Shown one piece after another: positions 26,020 through 32,677 of a stretch of 32,677 nucleotides of DNA. The notes under the pieces were generated by a model that was given only the letters and a program-made list of their open reading frames with translations, searched no databases and was not told the DNA's origin. The stretch is from the NCBI GenBank assembly GCA_016867335.1, contig VGJU01000017.1, forward strand, positions 1-32,677. The letters run 5' to 3'. A program made the position numbers and the translations under genes. Source of the stretch: Candidatus Zixiibacteriota bacterium. GTDB taxonomy: Bacteria > JAAXHH01. Numbering within the stretch: position 1 is the first letter of the stretch; each line of letters starts with the position of its first letter.

Positions 26020-27516
26020 TCATTCGCCCGTTTCGCGTTCGTCCGGCGTGTGTCCCGTGTCTTCGGTTTCCGGGGCGGACGCCTCCTCTGAGGCGCTTCC
26101 CGGTTTTCGGCGGCGTACGCGCCGACGCGGAGGGCGGCGGCGGGCAGGTTTTTCTTCTCCCGTATTTCCCGGTGATTCTCCGCTTTTCTCGGCTCCACGA
26201 CGCTCCGGTGTCGCCACGGCATCACCCCCGCCTTCTTCAGTTCCACGACGCTCCTGTGTCGCCGTAGCGTCGTCTGTCGCGGCTGTCGTCTCGGAGACCG
26301 TCTTTTCGTCGGTATCTTGGCGCTCCGCATTTTCCGTACCGGATTTTTCATCCCCTCTGCGCCGCCGATTGCCCGATCTCCGTCGCCGCCATCGGCGCGA
26401 TCGTCTGCCTTCCTGACGGTCCTGTCCGGTCTCTGCGGCTTCTTGCGGGGCGTCGGTTTCTTCCTCGGCATGGGTATCCACAATCAAAGAGGCTACAGGC
26501 GTCTCTTCGTCCGCGACACGCCCTTCGTCCGGCGTTTCGGCTTCTTCCGTCTGCGGAAAAAAGATGGTACGCCCCGGTGCGCCGCTTCGAGTAGGCAGTT
26601 TGCGAGCAATGGCTTTGGGAAAAACCAAACGAGCCGTCACAAGTGGATTGGTCCACTGGCTGATTCTAAGTGCGCCGCCAAGACCGATCAACAGATGCGC
26701 CGTATCAAAATCCAACCCTTTTTCCTGTTCGAGCCACCGGATCATTTCCGTTACGGCCAGCCGCGACGCATGCTCCACCGTAGACGCCGAAGTGATCGTC
26801 ACCCAGTCGTTATGGGTTTTGACACGCGGCCAGGAAAACCGACCTCCGGGCAGGGTGTCTACGCGAAAGGTTACCTCGGCGCCCACTTCGACGCCCGTAC
26901 CGCTGATCTGCCCGTCGCCGATACACGCTTTGACGTCGCCAAGAGACAGCAAAGCCCCTTTAACCTGAACAGGCAAAAACACACGCGACCCGGACGTAAC
27001 CTCCATCGTGTCCATGTTGCCGCCATGACGTCCCGGATAGGCGGTGCCGATTTTGCCATGCCGCGCCGCCACACCGATATTGCCGATTACCGGATGGAGC
27101 GGCAGGACGATACCGTCTTCCAGCGTGACACGATCTTTATGAACGGAGGCGGTGCGCGTCACGGAGCGTCTTATATCCTTACCCAGTATACCTCCGCCCG
27201 GACGTACCCATGCCATTCCGGAAGAGGCCGGAGCAATACGCAGGATATGAACGCACAACACATCGCCCACATCCGCCCCGTCTATATAGATCGGACCGGA
27301 GACCGGAATGTTTTCCGGACCTTCAGGACGGCCGTGCGTAGGCCGATCGGCGATCACCTGCCCATTAAAGCAATCCTGCGTTTCCACAACGACGGTTTCG
27401 CCACGGGTTACGGTCAGCGCCGGGCGTAGTTGCGGGTCAAACTCGGTATGCGTCCGGTTGCGGGAAACACGCCGCGCCGAAGAGGCGTCCGTTTCCATTT
27501 CGGGGATCGATTCCAA
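26020..27516 (-). CDS. Acetamidase/formamidase family protein with a ~175-aa low-complexity Arg/Glu-rich C-terminal extension
   Basis: LTVTRGETVVVETQDCFNGQV...GPIYIDGADVGDVLCVHILRI...HPVIGNIGVA...GRHGGNMDTMEVTSGSRVFLPVQVKGALLSLGDVKACIGDGQISGTGVE (FmdA_AmdA); tail RRSRRWRRRRSGNRRRRGDEK...ARRRPPRRRVRRRKPG. Confidence 0.9.
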   Translation of the reverse strand: MESIPEMETDASSARRVSRNRTHTEFDPQLRPALTVTRGETVVVETQDCFNGQVIADRPTHGRPEGPENIPVSGPIYIDGADVGDVLCVHILRIAPASSGMAWVRPGGGILGKDIRRSVTRTASVHKDRVTLEDGIVLPLHPVIGNIGVAARHGKIGTAYPGRHGGNMDTMEVTSGSRVFLPVQVKGALLSLGDVKACIGDGQISGTGVEVGAEVTFRVDTLPGGRFSWPRVKTHNDWVTITSASTVEHASRLAVTEMIRWLEQEKGLDFDTAHLLIGLGGALRISQWTNPLVTARLVFPKAIARKLPTRSGAPGRTIFFPQTEEAETPDEGRVADEETPVASLIVDTHAEEETDAPQEAAETGQDRQEGRRSRRWRRRRSGNRRRRGDEKSGTENAERQDTDEKTVSETTAATDDATATQERRGTEEGGGDAVATPERRGAEKSGESPGNTGEEKPARRRPPRRRVRRRKPGSASEEASAPETEDTGHTPDERETGE

Positions 27517-27598
27517 ATTAAATCAAACTCCTTCATGTTGAGGTCTGTCCAAAAGCTTTGTGCTGAGGTAGCAAGAGGTAGACTTTCCGAAAGGTCGC

Positions 27599-28615
27599 TT
27601 ACCCGAACAGTTCGTCTCCATAGGCAAACAAGGTTGGCAGACCGCCTGTGTGCAGAAATACGACCGATTCGTCCCGCCCGTAGCGTCCTTCCCGAATATG
27701 ACCGATCAGCCCGTCCATGGCCTTGGCCGTATATACCGGATCCAGCAGAATCCCTTCAGTCTCCGCTACCCGTTTCATAGTTTCCAGGCTGGTCCGCGAC
27801 AATTCTCCGAATCCGGGACGGGCAAATTGGCAGTTTACTTCGAAATCTTCCGGAGCAAAGACAAGATCAAGACCGATCACAGAGGCGCATTCGGTGGCGG
27901 CGGCCGCCAGACGACGGCGCATCTGCTCCTCGTCTTCTACCCGGTAGCCCATGCCGAACGCTCGCGTGGACGAACCGATCGCACGCAGACCGACGACAAG
28001 TCCGGCAAGCGTGTGCGTACTCGAACTGACGTAGACCGCCGTGGGTTCTACACCCCGTTTTTCCGCCTGCTCGCACAGTTCGAGCGCACCTTCGGCATAC
28101 GCCACCGCACGGAGTGCGGCTCCATCCACGCTCGTGTCATACGGTTTGTGACCCTGCTCACGCAAACGCGCCATCGCGTTCTTTTTTTCTTCTGTGGCTA
28201 TCGCGGAAAAAACGTACTTGACCTGCGCGCCCAACAAGTGGTCGAGCAGAAGATTCCCGTTGACCGGATAGCTTTTAGGATCGCGCGGAATGACAAGCAG
28301 GGCTTTCATCCCCAATTTGGCGGCGGCGGCAGCGGTTTGGCACGAATGATTCGACTGGGAGTCCGCACCGTGTACCAGATAGTCGCAACCCTGTGAGATC
28401 GCCGGTCCGAGCGAAAAGACAAACTGACGCGCTTTGTTTCCGCCCAGCGCCAGGCCGGTCATGTCGTCACGTTTGATCCAAATACGGGGGCCGGCAAGCA
28501 CTTCGGAAAGACGGGGGCAATCGTCGAGTGGAGTAGGCAAGTGAGCGACGGGTGCTCGTGGAAAAACGGACAACAATTGGCGCAGATGATCCGCCGCACC
28601 GAGATCGTATATCAT
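27599..28615 (-). CDS. PLP-dependent D-cysteine desulfhydrase / ACC-deaminase family protein
   Basis: FPRAPVAHLPTPLDDCPRLSE...RIWIKRDDMTGLALGGNKARQFVF...GADSQSNHSCQTAAAAAKLGMKALLVI. Confidence 0.92.
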   Translation of the reverse strand: MIYDLGAADHLRQLLSVFPRAPVAHLPTPLDDCPRLSEVLAGPRIWIKRDDMTGLALGGNKARQFVFSLGPAISQGCDYLVHGADSQSNHSCQTAAAAAKLGMKALLVIPRDPKSYPVNGNLLLDHLLGAQVKYVFSAIATEEKKNAMARLREQGHKPYDTSVDGAALRAVAYAEGALELCEQAEKRGVEPTAVYVSSSTHTLAGLVVGLRAIGSSTRAFGMGYRVEDEEQMRRRLAAAATECASVIGLDLVFAPEDFEVNCQFARPGFGELSRTSLETMKRVAETEGILLDPVYTAKAMDGLIGHIREGRYGRDESVVFLHTGGLPTLFAYGDELFG

Positions 28616-28639
28616 GAAAAAAGTCTTCTCCTGCGAAAA

Positions 28640-28669
28640 GAAAACACCGGGATTTTTTCCGGTGTTTTC
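28640..28669. terminator. Hairpin terminator downstream of the gamma-glutamyltransferase gene (minus strand)
   Basis: gaaaacaccgg-gatttttt-ccggtgttttc perfect 11-bp stem; minus strand continues with a T-rich tract. Confidence 0.75.
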
Positions 28670-28684
28670 CGGCGGCGACCCGGG

Positions 28685-30460
28685 CTAATGCCCGGATGCG
28701 GCGCTGTCTGCGGATCGCGGATCCGGCGCACCGAGACGTTGACCCGTCTTCGGATCGATCATGACGCTGTGACCGTCACCTTGTACATAGGGACCGCCAC
28801 TGAAACCGGTCATATTCACCTTGTGTCCCATGGCTTTCAACGTTTCTACGACATCGGCGGCTACACCGTTTTCGATGTTGAGCACATCGGGAAACCACTG
28901 GTGATGCAAACGCGGCGCATCCACCGCCTCCTGCATGGTCATTTTATGATCGATCACGTTGAGGATCAGTTGTAACGTAGTATTGATAATGGTGCGACCC
29001 CCCGGACTACCGACCACGAGATACGGCTTGTCGTCTTTGGTTACAATGGTAGGCGTCATGGAAGAAAGCATTCGCTTGTTGGGTTGGATCGTGTTGGGCG
29101 GTGTTCCGATCTGGCCAGTAGCAAGCGTCGTTCCGGGTTTCGAGTTAAAGTCGCCCATCTCGTTGTTGGTCAAAAAACCGGCCCCTTCGATGACGATATG
29201 CGACCCGTATCCGCCTTCAAGTGTGTAGGTGTTGGACACGGCATTTCCCCACTGATCCACTACTGAAAAGTGGGTGGTTTCCGTGGATTCGACCGGCCCG
29301 GTGAGTTGGGGACCGAATTTTTCGCTGCGCGAGGCGTAGTACGGGTCGATCGTGGCGCGGTACTGCGCGGCGTGGTCTTTCGATATGAGCGATGGCACAG
29401 GCATTTCGACAAAGTCGGGATCACCCAGATGTCGGGCGCGGTCGGCAAAAGCTCGGCGCATAGCCTCGGTCATAAGATGTAGCGTTTTCGACGAATTGTG
29501 TCCCAGTTTTTGAAGATCGTAGCCTTCGAGGATATTGAGCATCATGGCAAGCGTGATGCCCCCCGAGCTGGGTGGCGGCATGGAGATGATCTCGTGACCT
29601 CGGTATTTGGCACGGATCGGCTCTCGGATAACCGCCTGATAGTTTGCCAAGTCCTCACGGGTAATGATACCGCCGTTGGCCATCATATCTATTTCGATCA
29701 ACTCGGCAGTTTTTCCTTTGTAGAAGCCGTCTCTTCCTTCTTTTGCGATGCGTTTGAGCGTTTCGGCAAGGTCTTTCTGAATCCAGCGGTCGCCCGCCTG
29801 CCACGGTTTGCCGTCGGCACGCATCATCACCTTTTTGCTCGCTGGAATCTGGGCAAAGATATACGAGACCTGGTTTAGACCGTTGGCTATGTTGTCAGTA
29901 AGGATAAACCCTTTTTCCGCAAGATCGACCGCAGGCTGCACGACCTGCGCGATGGGCATGGTTCCGTATTTTTCGAGCGCAAGCGTCAGTCCTGCCACCG
30001 TCCCCGGAACGCCGATGGCCAGATGATGTATCCGGTTGGTAAACGGATTCGACTCTTTGCCTTGGCTGTCTTTGGTCGTTATCTTGGGATTGCGCGCCGC
30101 CTGTCCTTTATCGTCGAGATACATGGTTGGGGTAGCCTTGCCGGGGGCTTTTTCGCGGTAATCTACCGCAACGGCATTCCCATTGGCCATACGGATCACC
30201 ATAAAACCGCCGCCGCCGATATTACCTGCCGAGGGTTGCGTTACAGCAAGGGCAAAACCTACCGCTACCGCCGCATCTATGGCGTTACCCCCTTTTTTCA
30301 GGATTTCCGCCCCGGCTTGCGTAGCCTGCGTCTCCACCGAGACCACCATGCCGTGGGGAGCGGCAACGGGTTTGCGAGACGCTGCGTCTACCGAGACGGA
30401 CAGGGCAAGAGACAGCAGACATCCGCCAAGAACCGAAAAAACCGACCATCGAGTTTTCAT
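28685..30460 (-). CDS. ggt: Gamma-glutamyltransferase
   Basis: Signal peptide; HGMVVSVETQATQAGAEILKKGGNAIDAAVAVGFALAVTQPSAGNIGGGGFMVI; TTHFSVVDQWGNAVSNTYTLEGGYGS nucleophile Thr region; MLSSMTPTIV. Confidence 0.96.
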   Translation of the reverse strand: MKTRWSVFSVLGGCLLSLALSVSVDAASRKPVAAPHGMVVSVETQATQAGAEILKKGGNAIDAAVAVGFALAVTQPSAGNIGGGGFMVIRMANGNAVAVDYREKAPGKATPTMYLDDKGQAARNPKITTKDSQGKESNPFTNRIHHLAIGVPGTVAGLTLALEKYGTMPIAQVVQPAVDLAEKGFILTDNIANGLNQVSYIFAQIPASKKVMMRADGKPWQAGDRWIQKDLAETLKRIAKEGRDGFYKGKTAELIEIDMMANGGIITREDLANYQAVIREPIRAKYRGHEIISMPPPSSGGITLAMMLNILEGYDLQKLGHNSSKTLHLMTEAMRRAFADRARHLGDPDFVEMPVPSLISKDHAAQYRATIDPYYASRSEKFGPQLTGPVESTETTHFSVVDQWGNAVSNTYTLEGGYGSHIVIEGAGFLTNNEMGDFNSKPGTTLATGQIGTPPNTIQPNKRMLSSMTPTIVTKDDKPYLVVGSPGGRTIINTTLQLILNVIDHKMTMQEAVDAPRLHHQWFPDVLNIENGVAADVVETLKAMGHKVNMTGFSGGPYVQGDGHSVMIDPKTGQRLGAPDPRSADSAASGH

Positions 30461-30717
30461 AGGATGGCTCCGTAAAAAGAAGGATGATAACCGGCCTGTT
30501 CCAAACAGACCGAACGCTGGCAGGGTATTATAAAAACGGAGAATCGGGCGTCAAGAAGAATCCGGACGACAAAACCGAATACGCATCTGACAGGACATAT
30601 CTTCAAAAAGATTTCTCTTGGTAGGGTCTGCAACCGCCGCATATATTGCGATGTTTCGTAGCGCGGGAAATGGCCGTGCCCGTCGATCCAACCGTGTATC
30701 TCCGAAAGGCGGATGTA

Positions 30718-31863
30718 ATGCGCAGACATTATCGACTGATGATTCCCGGCCCGGTAGAGGTCGATCCCGAAGTCCTTTCACACATGAGCGACCCCTTGAT
30801 GGCACATTATGGGGACGAGTGGGTGGAAATATGGAACGGTGTCATCGCCAATCTCAAACAGGTGATCGGGACGACGGGCGATGTGTTGGTGGTGGTAGGT
30901 TCGGGCAATACCGCCAACGACATCGTCGTCAACAGCCTGTTTAATCCCGGGGACCGTGCATTGGCACTCAACAACGGTCTTTTCGGCCAGCGTCTTGTAG
31001 AACTGTGCCAAGCCCACGGCGTCGAGACCGTCGAAATCGAGAAACCCTGGGGCGTTCCGTTTACGGCGGAAGACATCCACCGGGCAGTGCGTGAAAACAC
31101 GGGTCTGAAGGCGGCGCTGATCGTACACGGGGAAACATCCACCGGTATTGCCAACCCCATCCAGGAACTGGCCCAGGCGGCACGGTCACACGGACTTGTG
31201 GTGATGGCCGACACCATCGCCTCGCTGGGCGGCGAACCCTACCGTATGGACGAATGGGGCATCGACATGACCGTATGCGCGTCGCAGAAGGCGCTCGAAG
31301 CGCCACCCGGACTTGGCATCGTCGCTGTAGGCGAACGCGCATGGACGCTTATGGGCGCGCGCCGCAAGCCGCGCGGATGGATGACCGACCTGCAACTGTT
31401 GCGTAAATACGCGCAGGAACAGGCCAACTTTCATCCGCATCCGGGAACCATGCCGGTAAATGCTTTTGTCGCCCTTCGCAAAAGCACACAGTTTATTCTC
31501 GAAGAAGGTCTCGAATACCGGTGGGTCCGCCACAACCGCATCGCCCGCGTCATGCGCAACGGGGTACGCGGCATGGGACTTCGCGTGTTGGCCCAAGAAG
31601 ACGCCGCGTGTGTAAACCTGACCGTCATCATGGCCGACGGAAAATTTGATCCGGGCGATCTGCAGGCGTATCTCAAAGCCCAGTACGGCATGCATATTGC
31701 GCGGGGCATTGGGCCGTATTTTGATAAGGCGGTTCGGGTCGGTCACATGGGACCCAATGCCAGCATGGAAGCCATCGTGCCGTTTCTGGTCGGCATGGAG
31801 CAGTATCTTCGAAAACAAGGACACGATATCCCACGCGGTGCCTGTCTGGCCGGAGTCGAGTAG
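30718..31863 (+). CDS. Alanine-glyoxylate/serine-pyruvate family PLP aminotransferase
   Basis: YRLMIPGPVEVDPEVLSHMSDPLMAHYGDEWV...VVVGSGNTANDIVVNSLFNPGD...GETSTGIANPIQELAQAARSHGLVVMADTIASLGGEPYRMDEWGIDMTVCASQKALEAPPGLGIVAV. Confidence 0.93.
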   Translation: MRRHYRLMIPGPVEVDPEVLSHMSDPLMAHYGDEWVEIWNGVIANLKQVIGTTGDVLVVVGSGNTANDIVVNSLFNPGDRALALNNGLFGQRLVELCQAHGVETVEIEKPWGVPFTAEDIHRAVRENTGLKAALIVHGETSTGIANPIQELAQAARSHGLVVMADTIASLGGEPYRMDEWGIDMTVCASQKALEAPPGLGIVAVGERAWTLMGARRKPRGWMTDLQLLRKYAQEQANFHPHPGTMPVNAFVALRKSTQFILEEGLEYRWVRHNRIARVMRNGVRGMGLRVLAQEDAACVNLTVIMADGKFDPGDLQAYLKAQYGMHIARGIGPYFDKAVRVGHMGPNASMEAIVPFLVGMEQYLRKQGHDIPRGACLAGVE

Positions 31864-31882
31864 GACGCGGCAAGCCGCGTCC
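31863..31882. terminator. Small GC hairpin, possible terminator/attenuator
   Basis: ggacgcgg-caag-ccgcgtcc perfect 8-bp stem followed by ggcttttc, between the aminotransferase and NIPSNAP genes. Confidence 0.4.
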
Positions 31883-31907
31883 GGCTTTTCATCGAAAGGA
31901 AACAGCC

Positions 31908-32234
31908 ATGATCTACGAAGAACGCATCTACAAAATCATGCCGGGCCGCATCCCCGATATTCTCAAACGATTTACCAACCATGCCCTTCCGCTGTTCGAA
32001 CGACACGGTATGAAACTCGTGGGGTTTTGGACCACCTCGATCGGGCCGAGCAACCATGAGTTGATCTATCTGATGGCTTACGAAAGTCTCGACGAGCGCG
32101 ATCGTCAGTGGACCGCCTTTGCCGGCGACCCCGACTGGGTTCGGGCAAAGGCCGAGAGCGAGGCCAACGGCCCGCTTGTAGTAGAGGTGTCTAACCGGAT
32201 TCTCAAGCCCACCACCTTCTCTCCGATGCAATAA
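31908..32234 (+). CDS. NIPSNAP family protein
   Basis: MIYEERIYKIMPGRIPDILKRFTNHALPLFERHGMKLVGFWTTSIGPSNHELIYLMAYESLDERDRQWTAFAGDPDW. Confidence 0.92.
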   Translation: MIYEERIYKIMPGRIPDILKRFTNHALPLFERHGMKLVGFWTTSIGPSNHELIYLMAYESLDERDRQWTAFAGDPDWVRAKAESEANGPLVVEVSNRILKPTTFSPMQ

Positions 32235-32238
32235 CGCG

Positions 32239-32677
32239 ATGTTCGACCTTCCCGTCCTGCCGGCCCCACGGCATGCGCTGGCCGTGCAAATCGCCGTCGA
32301 GGCAGGACGGCAGGTCCATGCCGCGATCTCGCGCGCATCGATAGTCAAGGACGAGGCTTCGCGCGAGATCGTTACCGAGGCGGACCAACTCGCCGAGCGG
32401 ATGATCACCGAGGCTGTGCGTCACGTTTTTCCGGACGACGCCGTGCTGGGCGAAGAAAACGGACTGTCCGTCGGGCGGTCCGGGTATACATGGGTAATCG
32501 ACCCGATCGACGGCACGACCAATTTTGCCAATCGGATCCCGGCCTACTGCGTATCCATCGGCGTGCTTGAAGACGGTCGTCCCCATGTCGGTGTGGCGTA
32601 CGACCCGACCCGAGACGAACTCTTTCACGCGGTGTGCGGTCACGGCGCTTTTCGAGACGACGTCCGAATTTATGTCC
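32239..32677 (+). CDS. Inositol monophosphatase family protein, 3'-truncated by the window edge
   Basis: MFDLPVLPAPRHALAVQIAVEAGRQV...SREIVTEADQLAERMI...VLGEENGLS...WVIDPIDGTTNFANRIPAYCVSIGVLEDGRP. Confidence 0.93.
   Translation, partial: MFDLPVLPAPRHALAVQIAVEAGRQVHAAISRASIVKDEASREIVTEADQLAERMITEAVRHVFPDDAVLGEENGLSVGRSGYTWVIDPIDGTTNFANRIPAYCVSIGVLEDGRPHVGVAYDPTRDELFHAVCGHGAFRDDVRIYV

Noticed and set aside
1-32677. tRNA, rRNA and CRISPR array search by eye
   Set aside because: No convincing cloverleaf, rRNA core or spaced repeat array noticed; a covariance search would be needed to exclude small ncRNAs.

Overview
32.7-kb bacterial chromosomal window, densely coding; the phylum is not assignable with confidence. 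Two areas stand out. (1) About 2.3-8.0 kb looks like a small, decaying chromosomal integron that a plain ORF list would miss. A frameshifted, 3'-truncated integron-integrase-like tyrosine recombinase remnant (+, ~7627-8005) sits divergent from a minus-strand set of cassette-type genes: a UPF0175/DUF3368 toxin-antitoxin pair, a GNAT acetyltransferase, a SIR2-family protein, a DUF433/DUF5615 toxin-antitoxin pair and a secreted TPR protein. These are separated by attC-like imperfect palindromes at ~6612-6679, ~5300-5433 and ~4180-4307. Several genes in the array carry frameshifts, including both antitoxins and a perfect 11-bp tandem duplication that splits the TPR gene from its signal peptide. 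(2) 9.0-14.5 kb encodes, on the minus strand, hisA, a single-polypeptide fusion of a response-regulator receiver domain to a full glutamate dehydrogenase, and a large hybrid histidine kinase (TM-HK-REC-REC-Hpt). This suggests phosphorelay control of a central nitrogen enzyme. The rest is mostly housekeeping or metabolic: hydroxyacid dehydrogenase, CCA-adding enzyme, CAAX protease, NAD(P)HX epimerase/dehydratase, beta-propeller protein, epimerase, nadC, two PhyH dioxygenases, a truncated sulfatase, nitrilase, acetamidase/formamidase with a long Arg/Glu-rich tail, PLP desulfhydrase/deaminase, gamma-glutamyltransferase, PLP aminotransferase, NIPSNAP and IMPase. A dispersed ~165-bp repeat occurs in inverted orientation at ~1979-2141 and ~20154-20319. 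All family calls come from reading the translations by eye; no searches were run.
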